Source of the DNA: Euperipatoides rowelli
Taxonomy: Eukaryota; Onychophora; Udeonychophora; Euonychophora; Peripatopsidae
Reading direction: 5' to 3' (one strand)
NCBI GenBank assembly: GCA_003024985.2
Contig: PXIH01S0004442.1
DNA: 24,906 bases
This document shows positions 10,729 through 20,962 of the stretch, one piece after another. Made by a program: the position numbers and the translations under genes. The notes under the pieces are model-generated. The model was not told the origin of the DNA. It ran no database searches and was given only the letters and a program-made list of their open reading frames with translations. The number at the start of each line of letters is the position of its first letter. The stretch's first letter is position 1.

Positions 10729-11319
10729 TTACAAATTAGGTGTACTCCGAAGTAGGCTAGATTTATGTCTTTTATTTTTCCCCCCCAAAGATGAAAAATC
10801 ATCATCAGAATTATCTTGCTCACGAGTATGTTTAGAACAATCACCATAGACAGCACCATAATTAAGTTCACTTATTTTCACATCACTTTTATCATTGACC
10901 AGAGGAATACTCTCTTCACTTCCATTCCCAACACAAGAAACCTCTTCCACAAAAATATCCATTTGGTCCCCAAAAAAGAGACCTTTCCTCTTAATAATAT
11001 CATCAAGAACCAAGGCATCAAGGATTTTTTGATCAACATTAAGTTTAGAGGCATATGTATTCGCACATTTATGAGACTTTCCTTGGAATTTTTTACAACC
11101 AGCACATAATTTCAATTCACACTGCCTTGCGAAGTGGCCCTTGGTTTTACACTTGAAACATATAGGACCCGAACCTTTTTGCTTTATCAAAATATCTACA
11201 TTGTTGCGCAGATAGGAGATGGGCAAATCCTCCCTACAGACATTATGGCATTTTATAATTATAACATCCCTTCTACCCTTACTAATTTCACCCATACTAT
11301 TTACATAAATTGCATGCAA
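10729..11319 (-). pseudogene. LINE ORF1 C-terminal part with CCHC zinc knuckle
   Basis: The open stretch has about 196 codons but no convincing start: it begins with TTG after an in-frame TGA, so the N-terminal half is missing. Near its start is KGRRDVIIIKCHNV, then a zinc knuckle CFKCKTKGHFARQC (CX2CX4HX4C) followed by LCAGCKKFQGKSHKC, a second Cys/His cluster. The acidic, serine- and lysine-rich tail (DNSDDDFSS, KNKRHKSSLL) has no domain. ORF1 proteins of this type bind element RNA in ribonucleoprotein particles. The ORF1 stop lies only about 13 nt before the endonuclease frame opens, as in compact two-ORF LINEs. Confidence 0.8.
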
Positions 11320-11330
11320 TCAGCAGATTT

Positions 11331-14300
11331 TTTATTATTTTGATTTAAACAGTAGTAGAAAAATATAAATAAAATATTCATAATGTTTTAACCTTTAATG
11401 ACAGGTTTTAAATCAAAACATATTTTTGTAATTAAAGATTATTTAGAACCAATTGTTGTTTATTATTCACCTTCACTGGTATATATGCATCTTATATGAA
11501 ATTAAAAGTGTAAGATTAATATATTTCCTTTGCACTAAATTATTTTCGGTACTGTAGACGACTTTTTTTTTTTAAATTTTCAGTTTCAGTAAACATAAAT
11601 CATCCATAACTTCATTTTTCTTATCTGCCATATCTCTGAATTATTTATCTTTCAGTACTCATACGCATTTCTCATAATGAACATTGTGACACCCTCAAAA
11701 TTATTATAAACTTTTTTGAAATATGGGCTTAGGTTTTGAGAATAACCAAATGGCATTAATGATTATTAGGACTTAAAATATACAAAATCTGTGTTTTTTT
11801 TTTTTTTTTTTAAAAAAAACTTTCCTATTTTTGCTCATTTATCTTGATTTTTAGATCTTCAAATGTCATATATGTGCATTCTCTCTCATTTCTTTGTTTT
11901 CATAGTTATAGTTTGCCTTTTAATTTATCTTTTATTTAATATATTTAACAAACATCAGAATTTTATTTCTATACCGTTTATTTTCCTTTTTATTGTTTTA
12001 ATTTGTGTTGTTTTTTTATATAGGCTATATAAAGTAGCTTTTGTATTTAGCAAAGAAAATTCTTTTAATTTGATAATTTTAAAAGATTGGAGATGGGGAT
12101 TTTTAAAAAGCTAGAAATTAAATTGTTGTAAATACTAAAAAATAAAAAAGATTGAACTATATACAAAAATTAAGTTCTTTTCATTGTTGATGTATTTTTA
12201 TTTTATAGTACGGTAATATTGAAGAAAAGTATTGTTAAACAATTAAAAGATTGCCAAAAATCATCAAATTTAAAAGGTGGAGGACAGAAATTCATCTGAC
12301 TAATGAATGTTCAGAATAATTTTATTATTAAATAAAAAGCCTTAATTTATTAAGAATATTATCACAATATTTGTTTAATATACTAACAATAAATAAGCTT
12401 TAGATTTACTTGATATCGTTTTGATATTTGGTTTTTTTTTTTACTATTTTTTTTTTAAATTGTATCTTTTTCCAGGATTGGTAGTAGAAAATCTAATAGC
12501 CACAAAAGCTATGCTTTAAATATTTTCTAAAAATATTCCAAATGTACATTAAAATATTATTAGCCACAATTGGGTGATTATGTGGCAGCTTGTTTATGAC
12601 TAATACTTAAGTTATTATTAAAGATATCACATGGTCTTTAGCTTTTTGTATTTAAACCCATACTACTGATTTTTAATTAACAGGCATACTATTTGTAAAT
12701 ACAGATTTATTAATAGCCTACAAAGATAATTTCAAGTCTCAACAGCTAACCCTTATCTTGCATTCAGTTTTTTATTTTTATTTTAGCCTTGTATGTGAAC
12801 ATGATTTGATAGACCTACTGTAAATAGACATTCTAATTTATTAACAGTCTACAAGTGATTGATGAAAGTAGTACATTGTATTGTTAAAATTTGGTTTATT
12901 ACAAATTATTTGATTTAATTTTCTCTAGTGCGCTACATTTTCTTTCTCTTGCTTTTCATTGTCCATTTTAGAATTACGTTACTTGCTCATGAACAGCATG
13001 ATCTTTAATCACCGATCTTTCATCAATTCTTCTCTTATCTGCATTTTCTATTTATTAGCATTTAATTAAGTTCCGAAAAATAAATGGATACAACTTGTGA
13101 CATGTTCACTGCACACTTTTTCCTTAAAATTTACTATTTGAAAATAATTTTCAGCAATTTTATAACCCAATCTATAAATTGTATACCGTATATAGGCTAC
13201 TGTATATATTATGCTATATACAGTATATAGAAACAGGGATTGCATTATACATTTTTTAATGTGTCCCACATTAAAAAGACACACATTCTCAAATAATGTG
13301 TTATCAGTAAGAGTTGTGTCTTGAGAATCGTCCCTTTTCCCCACCGTTTTAGCCATTTTTTTTTTTTTTTTCATTTTGAACTGGAAAGCGGACAGATTAC
13401 TCCTGCATAAAAGCTGGCATCAAACTGGTATCTTGTGACATATTTAAAGATAAAATTTGGTTAAAATTGAACCAGCAATTAAAAGATTGAAATAATGGGA
13501 CAGACAAGTCACTATCCCCCCACCATCCTTGTCAGACACAAATTCCATGTTTTAAAAGTTACCACACCAACTCTTATACTAATTCNACCATTAATTTTAC
13601 TGTCTTACAAAATCTTTCATTATTGCTTCCAAATCCTCGGCTGTCGCATATACTGTATGTCTCGTCTAGTGTACCTTATAAATTTGACGTTTTCACATCA
13701 TGCTTTTCCCTTCCAGTTTAAGTACACCCACAAGCACAATTATCAAATGCAAACTTTCCACTTGAATCACTTGTACATGTATACTCTGCTCATAATCATT
13801 ACCGTCTTCTAATCTGTGCCTATCACTACTAATATAAAGTACTTTATAGAAGTAATTTAAATTTAAATGGATTGAAGTTTTGACGCATTTAAATTGTTCA
13901 TTTTAGGTTTTAGCAATAGTTTAATATTATAAATAGACTGTGGTTCTGTGGTTGGGGTATTATTTTTGTTAACTATTGACTTTTAAATACTATATAAAGA
14001 TACAGGCCATTTTCTAAGCTAACATAAATGAATATTATATCACAAAGTATAAGTAAAAGATGTTTTTAAAAAGTGCTTTCTTCTTAACCATTGTGTAATT
14101 AGTTTATATAAGAAATTCATTGGTATTGTTCAAGTCTTAATTCTCAAGCAGTAGATAGTGTTATTGATAAATCTTTCATGCCAACTTCTCTAACAGTATT
14201 TTTAATGGACAGGTTTATCTCATTTATGTTTATTTAGATACAAGTCTATCTTTTAATTTTTATTATTATTGACTGGTTTGTATTGCATTTTAGTTTAGAT

Positions 14301-15954
14301 CTCTTGAAATAATTTTTTAGGATTTGATGTCTATATGAATCTCTGCTTATTTATTATATACACATCATAGTTCTTTTCTTTTTTAATTTTTTTTTTTTCT
14401 GAATGTTTTTTTTTTTTTTGTTTCATCTTTATAATTTAATATTAGTTGTTGAGACTTGATATTTATTTATATTTTTCAAAGTAAACATGGGTTCTATTTT
14501 CATTATAATTTTTTTATGTTTAATTTTTTGTTTTGCTGGAATTTTATGTATTTGTTTGTATTTATATATATTTTTTTGTATTTATTTCAAAGTTTGTAAT
14601 AAATATATATATTTTTTTAATATTAATTTGCTTTTTATTTATTTACAGTATTTATTTATTTATTTGTTTCTCATTATTAAGCCAATATAAATAGCCTATA
14701 GCCTATTTTTTGTTTCTGTGATTCTTTATAGTTTTTAATTTTGTGCATGTTGCTTGTTTTGCCGCAGGCATGTTTACTTCTTTCCTCAATCAATGCCTTT
14801 AGCTTGAATTTTTTTATTTCATATTACCATAACACACTAGTTAAACATTTAAATCTTTTGTTAATTAATTTTCTTATTCTGTTAATTACAACGTTAATGG
14901 ATTTATCTTATTAATTATTTTCTTCTTCTCCTTTATGCATCTTTTTATTCTAATAATATTTTATTGCCTTGTGTGTTATATTTACCCTCACATTTGATTT
15001 GAATTTTTAATATTTAGGTTTATCCTTATTAATTAATTAATATGTTATCTACATTAACTCTCTAAAAATGCAATTATGAATGTGAGATATTTTTTTTATT
15101 CGCTGGTTCTAATGGTATTAAATTTGTAACACATTGTATACTTTAAGAATATATAATAGAAGAGAAAAACTCTACTTAATTCAATTTATTTTAATGACAT
15201 CTTTTATATTTAATCAATTTGTGCTATTAATAATGTATTTATGTTTGAAAATACTTAGAAATTATTAATATTTCAAACAAGTATTTTAAAATTCTAACAG
15301 AAAGATCTCATACCTTGATTGCAAATCAAAGTTTAAATTCAGAATTAAGATAATTCTATTAGTGAAACATTGCAGAAAATGAACAGAATGAAATGATCGT
15401 TAGATATTTTTGTGTTAATAAGATTAAAAATATTTAAATATTGCAGTAATAGTTTCCTTTTAGACATCACAATATTTTGCAAATAATTTCAGAGGAGTAA
15501 ATTGTTTTAATTGGCCATGTCTAAAATGATTATCTCTTCCTTTTAAGGGTTGGTTCTTTCCCATCTTCAGTTTATATATTATTTATAAAGCTTCTCCATA
15601 CTTGCTAATTAGTGATTTTGACCTTCCCGAAGAGATGGGGGAAAAAACTAAAAAGAGTAAGAACATCATTAATTAATTGTAATTGGGTATAAATTTTTAA
15701 GATCTATTTTCATTTCTTTTAAGGAAAGTTTGATCAACTTTTCTAGCAATAAAGCAAATTTATGACTAATTTGCATAATTAATGACTATATAGCACTTCA
15801 AATATTTATAAGTGAATAGGTATGAAAAAGAAGAGAAAAATAAAACATTTCTTACATTCAAAATAACAATGACCTTTTAAAAACAAACAGGAAAAACTGT
15901 AATAATTTTTAGCAATATTCAACATTTGTAAAATAAAAACTGATTATATATTAT
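11331..15954. other. AT-rich non-coding spacer with simple repeats
   Basis: I see no gene, domain or transposon terminus in this 4.6 kb. It contains long T/A runs (for example about 11794-11819 and 14387-14420), ATTT-type microsatellite near 14635-14667, AATT-rich runs near 15030 and an undetermined base at 13586. Short frames at 11863-12114, 13066-13374, 13495-13812 and 14487-14690 are low in complexity, dominated by F, I, L, Y and K, and resemble nothing I know. Decayed repeats or introns of an unseen host gene are possible but not shown. Confidence 0.55.
13198..13225. repeat. AT-rich hairpin
   Basis: Perfect 11-bp arms, TACTGTATATA (13198-13208) and TATATACAGTA (13215-13225), flank a 6-nt loop. 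The surrounding sequence is also rich in TATA and GTATAC. Function is unknown; it may be a cruciform-prone simple repeat. Confidence 0.6.
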
Positions 15955-16495
15955 ACTGTAATTCATCTGTCTGGAAGCAAAACAGTATCCAAGTTTAAAA
16001 ATGATCAGTGTCTGTAGGTATAACAGAAAACTATTGAAAATAATGGATAATCAGATCCAGGGGTAGACTGGCCCAGTTGGGAGCGTGGAAATTGCCACCT
16101 GGCCTGTAAACTCCCTTGATCCCTCGAGACTTCCCCATGGAAAGTGGCCTGAATTTCTTTCTATCCCACCTGGCCTGTCATGTATTCAGTCCGCCTCTGA
16201 TCTGATCAGTGATTCTGTCTGTCTGGAGGCAGGTTGTTAACACTTGAAAATAATGGATAATCGGACCCAGTGATTGTCTGTATGAAGACATTTTAACACT
16301 ATTGAAAATAATGAATAATCTGATCAGTGATTCTGTCTGTCTGTAGACATGATATTTACATTATGGAAAAATTATGGATAATTTGATCAGGGATTCTGTC
16401 TGAAGGCATGATATTTACACTATTAAAATAATTGATACTCTAACCAGTAATTCTGTCTGTCAGAGACATATGAAGCCATGATAGTTACATTTATA
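15955..16495. repeat. Minisatellite array, left part (unit about 64 bp)
   Basis: Irregular tandem units with a consensus like AGTGATTCTGTCTGTCTGG ... ACATGATATTTACACTAT ... AAAATAATGGATAATCTGATC. About six diverged units are visible, starting near 15955, 16003, 16208, 16271, 16328 and 16388. The array is interrupted by the MITE at 16058-16199 and stops where LINE ORF1-like sequence begins near 16496. The same unit resumes at about 23141, so the LINE lies inside the array. Confidence 0.82.
16058..16199. mobile_element. hAT-like MITE, 142 bp, with 8-bp target-site duplication
   Basis: The ends form imperfect terminal inverted repeats: CAGGGGTAGACTG at the left and, read from the right end on the opposite strand, CAGAGGCGGACTG. 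The flanks are ATCAGATC (16050-16057) and ATCTGATC (16200-16207), an 8-bp duplication with one mismatch. The other array units read AATCTGATCAGTGATTCTG, so removing the element plus one duplicate restores the unit exactly. CAG-starting repeats and an 8-bp duplication are typical of hAT elements. At 142 bp it encodes nothing and would have moved with a hAT transposase supplied in trans. It is also far richer in GC than its surroundings. Confidence 0.8.
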
Positions 16496-16841
16496 GATAG
16501 TTTGGTATTACACTTTGGAATTTTATCACCAGGAATTACAAAATTCTATAGAATAGGCAAAGAAGACTTAGTAAAGAGATCTCTTATTAACGCTTTTGAG
16601 TCTAAAAAACACAAATGGGCATTTTTTAAACTTGCTCATAAACTAAAGTCTTTTAGTCATCCCAATCAATTATCTTTATCGCTAGATAAGAATAAAGTTG
16701 AAAGAAAGAAAAGCAAAGCTTTATATTTGCAACTCAAGAGATGGTTCAAAAGGTAAACAGCCCATAGTTGTTGATGCCAAAGTAGTTACTAAACAGTCTG
16801 TGGGGTACTACTTATATGGGAGGGATAGTAAGGCTGATTAA
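16478..16841 (+). pseudogene. LINE ORF1 C-terminal fragment
   Basis: The frame from about 16520 reads ITKFYRIGKEDLVKRSLINA, KWAFFKLAHKLKSFS and QLSLSLDKNKVERKKSKALY. This pattern (RxGK, then an iDxTxxER-like segment and a basic helix) is found at the C-terminal end of ORF1 in CR1/L2-type LINEs. A one-base shift near 16745 moves to another frame, DGSKGKQPIVVDAKVV, which ends at TAA 16839-16841. The start at 16478 lies partly in minisatellite sequence and is not native. ORF1 of this group is thought to bind element RNA. Identification is by remembered pattern and is moderate. Confidence 0.6.
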
Positions 16842-16919
16842 AAAACAATCTATAGATGATGACAATAAAGTTGACCCAATGGCCAACATTTCATAGCAAT
16901 CAATTTCTAATTCCCAACA

Positions 16920-17590
16920 TGAATTAAACTCTTGCATCTTTCTTTACTCTAATATTAGTGCCCTTCAAACTAAATTAAATGAAGTAGAATTAATTTTATT
17001 AAATAAACAACCTCTTTTTTTTTTCGCTTTGACTGAAACTTGGTTAAAAGATGTTGATATTAATACAATATTTCATATTAGAGGTTATCAGTGCTATGGC
17101 AAAAATAGAAATACTTGACAAGGGGAGGAAGTCTAGCTTTAATATTTAAAAATGGTATTATTTTTGAACTGGTTGACATCGATGATTTTAAACTGTTGAT
17201 GAACAGTGTTGGCTAATAATGGCCTATTTTATAGATCTCCATCTAACTCATCTTCTGATGACACTAATTTGTTTTCTAGTTTTGAGTTGGGATATCACTA
17301 TTTTGTTTCCAATAGAAAATATCTTTCTCGTTTTTTTCTTATTGGCAATTTGAATTTACCCTCAATAAACTGGGGTAACATGTCTTGTTCACCTTCTAAC
17401 GAATTTGCCAATCTGTTATCTTTCATAATAGAAAGCGATTTGTTTCAACTGATCACTTTTCCAACCAGATATTGTAATGATAAAATCCCCTTGCTTGATG
17501 TTTTAATCACAAATGATCCTGATTTAATTAGGAATATCAAATATTTAGATTCCCATTCTTAAGAGTGATCACGTCCTTCTAATGTTTGAA
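16920..17590 (+). pseudogene. CR1/L2-type LINE endonuclease domain, broken
   Basis: Fragments in order: YSNISALQTKLNEVELILL, ALTETWLKDVDINTIF (catalytic Glu in TETWL), RGYQCYGKNRNT then a stop, and GGGSLALIFKNG. A shifted frame from 17206 holds GLFYRSPSNSSSDDTNLF, LIGNLNLPSINWGNMSC and LFQLITFPTRYCNDKIPLLD. GNLN replaces the GDFN block, so the metal-binding Asp is lost here. A shifted KSDHVLLMFELEL near 17560-17595 is the closing SDH block. The enzyme would nick target DNA for target-primed reverse transcription. The FxTR...LLDxxxT block is characteristic of CR1/L2/Jockey-type endonucleases. Confidence 0.82.
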
Positions 17591-17789
17591 TTAGAACTTA
17601 CAAAACTCAAAAACAGCTATAAGCAATTTTATAACTGGGATTACCTTAATACAGATATTGATCATTAAAAGAATGATTTAAAATTGATAGATTTGTTATT
17701 TGTTGATAAAATATATCAATTGATGATTCTTATCGTGATACTATCAATTGCATTACATTTATCTTACACAAAAATACACCTAAAAATTA

Positions 17790-18760
17790 CATTAAATTTT
17801 TTGAAAATCGTTACCCAAGATGGCTAACAGATGAGCTAATTGAACTTAAAAAGGAAAAATCTTATTATTTTAGGACCTATCAAAAAACAAAGAAGACAAG
17901 TGATTATGTAACATATAAATTTTAGTGAAATAAAGTAGTAGATTTAAGTAGGCTGAATAAAAAAAACTTTGATTTAACTTTAATTAACAGGATCAATAAT
18001 GACTATATGTTTAAACATTATAAATCTATGAAGAAAAAAGATTGCAAAGATATTAATTATATTAAAATAAAGGACAGGATAATCACAGGTAATTGTAACA
18101 TTGCTAATGAATTTTCTCGGCATTTTCACTTCCAACCATCATTTAGTTGTAACATTTCTGACTTTGCCTATAAGAATCAAGGAGAGCCTGTTGTTATTGA
18201 CAGATCTCTAATATCAGTAATTATTTCTCAATTAAAACCATCTTTCACTATGGCTACTGATGATATCCCAAATTACATTATTTAATTATGCATTGATTTC
18301 TTTACAGAATTTATATGGATATTCGTCAATCTACCACTTGAGATAGGAATTTTGCCAACATCTTGGAAGGATACTATATTGACTCCCCTATACAAGGGAG
18401 GTAATATGTCAGAAATAAAATTATAGGCCGATACGATAAGCCTTATGAATGTGATATCTAAGATTGTTAAAAAAATCCATATTATTTTTAACTAGCTTGA
18501 ATGATTTTATTCATATAAACCAACATGGTTTTATAGCCAACAAATCTTGTGAAACATGATTAACACAATGTATGGATAAATGGACTGAGTATCGTGAACA
18601 AGGTCATAAGGTAGGCATCATTTATTTTGATCTTTCTAAGGATTTTGATGTCTACCACTAGATCTTTTATTGGCCAAGATGCTATCTTGTTATGTTAATT
18701 GTCGATTAATTAGTTTGTTGTATGAGTTGTTATTTTATCGACCTTATTTGGTTGTGATTA
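17790..18760 (+). pseudogene. LINE linker and RT fingers/palm, 5' half
   Basis: The linker between endonuclease and RT is recognisable: PRWLTDELIELKKEKSYYF near 17815-17870, and NDYMFKHYKSMKKKDCKDIN near 17998-18055. RT pieces follow: TPLYKGGNMSEIK, ISLMNVISKIVKK, INQHGFIANKSCET and GIIYFDLSKDFDV, the motif A block with the usual KAFD changed to KDFD. The segment LLAKMLSCYVNCRLISLLYELLFYRPYLVV leads to the point of interruption at 18760. Several stops and frame changes occur. The foldback element follows immediately, and the RT resumes at 22089 in the continuing frame. Confidence 0.83.
18753..18760. repeat. Left target-site duplication of the foldback element (TGTGATTA)
   Basis: TGTGATTA directly precedes the foldback terminus GTAGGAGTATTTTG and is repeated exactly at 22081-22088 after the opposite terminus. 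Confidence 0.9.
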
Positions 18761-18786
18761 GTAGGAGTATTTTGTATGTTCTGGAC
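18761..18786 (+). repeat. Left terminal inverted repeat of the foldback element
   Basis: About 26 bp, GTAGGAGTATTTTGTATGTT followed by CTGGAC. It pairs with 22055-22080 with a single mismatch (A/T at position 6). Beyond this the two sides diverge until the long internal arms pair. Confidence 0.9.
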
Positions 18787-19435
18787 CACTTCCGGTTCCG
18801 GTTGTATCTAGGTCAAAAGTCACTTCCTGGTCTAGTCAAAATCCAAGATGTACCACTTCCGGTTCCTGTTTTAAATAGGTTTAAGGGCATTTTACTGGAA
18901 ATGACATCATATGATGTATTATGGGTAATATTACCCATAATGCATTGGAAAATCCAAGATGGTCGACTTCCGCTTCCTATTTTTGATAGGTTTAAGGGGT
19001 TTAAAGACCGGAAGTGACCTAATTCCAGATTTGTGACTTCCGGTTCCTGTTGTATTTAGGTCACCCCAAATCCAAGATGGCCGACTTACAGTTCCTGTTT
19101 TAGTGTCTTAGGTTCTGGACCACTCTGGATTAACCGGCACTTCCGGTTTAGGCTCCTCCCACTTCCGGTTCCTGTTGTATTTAGGTCATGTCTTGGTTTT
19201 AGGTCACCCCAAATCCCAGATTGTCGACTTCCGGTTCCTGCTTTAGTGTTTTAGGTTCTGGACCACTTCCGGTCATGCGCAGTAGGTCACTTTTATAGAC
19301 CACTTCCAGTTTAGATTCTGGATCCCATTACACATAATGCAAAATCCATGATGGTGGACTGGAAGTGCGCGAATAACTTTGATTTTTTTTTTTTAATTTA
19401 TAAGTTTTTTAATTATTCAAAATTATGGCCATTTT
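18781..19435 (+). repeat. Left long inverted arm of the foldback element
   Basis: Imperfect reverse complement of about 21050-21733, collinear over its whole length. The arm is built from reiterated modules: a unit beginning ACTTCCGGTTCCTGTTGTAT at about 19036 recurs near 19161. Both copies continue through TTTAGGTCACCCCAAATCC to TTAGGTTCTGGACCAC. ACTTCCGG or its complement occurs at about 18788, 18855, 19008, 19036, 19139, 19161, 19228 and 19266. AATCCAAGATG-like segments precede many of them. The arm is much more GC-rich than the flanking AT-rich DNA. Confidence 0.88.
18918..18941. repeat. 24-bp perfect palindrome in the left arm
   Basis: A perfect palindrome centred on GGGTAATATTACCC. The mirrored position in the right arm, 21594-21620, keeps the same half-sites ATTATGGGTAAT and ATTACCCATAAT with three extra central bases. 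Preservation of the half-sites in both arms may reflect structure, shared ancestry or a protein site. Confidence 0.85.
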
Positions 19436-19476
19436 AGTCACATGATCACTCATAATACAAAATCCAATATGGCAGA

Positions 19477-19492
19477 CCGGAAGTGACATCAT
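19477..19492 (+). promoter_or_regulatory. Composite ETS/CRE-like motif
   Basis: ACCGGAAGTGACATCA combines an ETS core (CCGGAAGT) with a CRE-like half (TGACATCA, one base from TGACGTCA). It is preceded by CCAATATGGCAGA, a YY1-like segment. A related CTGGAAATGACATCAT lies at about 18896-18911. The matches are to known animal transcription-factor consensus sites; binding and activity are unproven. Confidence 0.45.
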
Positions 19493-19566
19493 AGGATGCA
19501 CAGAAACTATGTGCCATCAACTTAGAGTATTTTTTCTTCATTAGAGATTTTTCGATTTTTATCAAA

Positions 19567-20035
19567 GTGCCACACCCACTCATGATGTCATAAGTACTAA
19601 ATATTTAATATGTATGTACTCTATACCCTAAAGGTCATTCATAGAGATTTTCAGCTTGATACGTCACCATTAACTTGTATAAATTAATAGACAAACTACC
19701 TCATTTTGTAGTCAATCTTCAAATTTTGAAGTGCTATACCTACTCATGATGTCATAGGTACTAAATAGTTAATATGTATGTACTCTATACCCTAAAGGTC
19801 ATACGTAGAGATTTTCAGCTTGATATGTCATCATTAACATGTATAAATTAATAGCTAAAGTACTTCACTTTGTAGTCAATCTTCAATTTTTTTGAAGTGC
19901 CATACCCACCTGTGATGTCATAGGTACTCAATATTTAATACTCTATATCCAAAAGCTTACACCTAGTGATTTTCAAATAGATACATCAACAATAACATAT
20001 TCAAATCAATATTCAAAGTACTGCTCTTTTTAGCA
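19567..20035. repeat. Tandem repeat of about 165 bp in the foldback spacer, about 2.9 copies
   Basis: Units start at 19567, 19731 and 19897 (periods 164 and 166) with GTGCCACACCCACTCATGATG and variants. They share TGATGTCATARGTACT, GTATGTACTCTATACCCTAA, AGAGATTTTCAGCTTGATA and GTAGTCAATCTTCAA. The third copy is more diverged and fades near 20035. A partial older copy may lie just upstream (19505-19566). Confidence 0.85.
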
Positions 20036-20720
20036 TATTTATTTATTTATTGATCAAATAAAAAAATGGTAAAAGGCACATCCCCATTACCCCATCATGA
20101 CATTATAATTACAAGATAGGTATTGCCCTCCGCAAGTATCTAACAAACACCTTATCTTTCTTTCTATTTACTCATACTTTTTTGGATAGCAATATTTAGC
20201 TATGTATTCTAAAGGACTTATGGAAGGGGCAATGGAGAGGAACTTGTTTACATTAACACTGATGCTGCCACTGGTATTTATGTCTCATGAAATCATATGA
20301 TGTTATCCTTATGGAGTGAAACCAAAAAGATTAAAAATAATTTTATTTAAACCTTCCACAACAGATATTTTAAATATTAAATGATCGTGTATTTGTAATA
20401 TACGGTCTGTATTTATTTTTTAAAGAATATAAATTAAATAATACTTTTTATTACTTCCTATGTTCCCCTAGGCTAAAACAACCAGAAGAGAAATTTATAC
20501 AAAGAAATTATTTTCTTTTTAGGGAATGTATTCTTTATGGTTAAGTATGAGCAAATATTTTAACATAGAAATTATTTTTCTTTTTTAGAGGATAAAACAT
20601 TATTATCATTATATACGAGTGTGTATACTGTACACACACGCACGCGAGGTGTGATTTTTCTATGGGGTTTCTATACAGTAGTGTCGGATTGAAATGCTGT
20701 AAAAATCATTTTAGTGCTTA
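20036..20720. other. Middle of the foldback spacer, no gene seen
   Basis: AT-rich sequence without a reading frame or domain of interest. A short GTGTGTATAC/GTACACACAC inverted repeat lies at about 20619-20639, followed by CACGCACGCG. No transposase remnant could be recognised in any frame. Confidence 0.5.
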
Positions 20721-20822
20721 GCCAATAGGATTGCACAATGTTTTTGACCAATTAGAATCACCCCCGTTTAAAAAATTAGCATATGTCTTCACTGCGATCT
20801 GTGCTTTTGAACCAATCAGAAT
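20721..20822 (+). promoter_or_regulatory. Cluster of three CCAAT boxes in the foldback spacer
   Basis: GCCAATAGGATT (20721), ACCAATTAGAAT (20747) and ACCAATCAGAAT (20811) are similar to one another and in the same direction. CCAAT with flanking purines is the NF-Y type core element of animal promoters. The three similar copies also suggest a small duplicated module. A promoter role is inference. Confidence 0.4.
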
Positions 20823-20962
20823 TAAGCTTACAATGCGGTCCGTGTCTTTCCCCACTTTTTTGTAAATCCTTCACTCCCTCTTGTTAACTTAGTTTTGAAG
20901 ATTTCTAATATGTAAATTAGATAGGACTTTAAACCCTATCTTTAAAATACTTGAGACTCATA

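Larger units (their letters stand above)
7386..11330 (-). mobile_element. 5'-truncated Tx1/L1-like LINE
   Basis: About 3.9 kb of non-LTR retrotransposon on the minus strand. The order is ORF1 C-terminal part with a CCHC knuckle (11319-10729), AP-endonuclease (10716-about 9900), reverse transcriptase (about 9650-8300) and a long C-terminal region (8300-7425). A short 3' UTR and an A8 tract follow at 7393-7386. The RT wording (PDGISVSL, LRPIGLSNLDAKLY, QYGAPGRSIHNAVSLFL, CDIKGAFDS, YIDDF, INMGGLGIN) resembles the L1/Tx1 group more than CR1. ORF1 lacks its N-terminal half, consistent with 5' truncation during target-primed insertion. At least four frameshifts or stops kill ORF2. No target-site duplication was recognised. 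Confidence 0.88.

Noticed and set aside
12460-12500. TTTTTCCAG splice-acceptor-like sequence as a host exon
   Set aside because: No open frame with a recognisable domain follows, and no donor could be paired with it.
13066-13374. 102-codon minus-strand frame
   Set aside because: It crosses the TATA-rich hairpin and begins in a poly-T run; no domain is recognisable.
13495-13812. 105-codon plus-strand frame
   Set aside because: No recognisable domain, and it includes an undetermined base at 13586; chance open frame is more likely.
14487-14690. 67-codon hydrophobic frame resembling a membrane protein
   Set aside because: The protein is almost all F, I, L, Y and C from a T-rich, ATTT-repeat stretch. 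Low complexity explains the hydrophobicity.
15955-16495. Regularly spaced repeats as a CRISPR array
   Set aside because: Units are continuous diverged tandem repeats without unique spacers, in eukaryotic sequence.
18670-19017. 115-codon plus-strand open frame
   Set aside because: It is a chimera: it starts in the LINE reverse transcriptase and runs across the 18760/18761 junction into the foldback arm, so it is not a gene.
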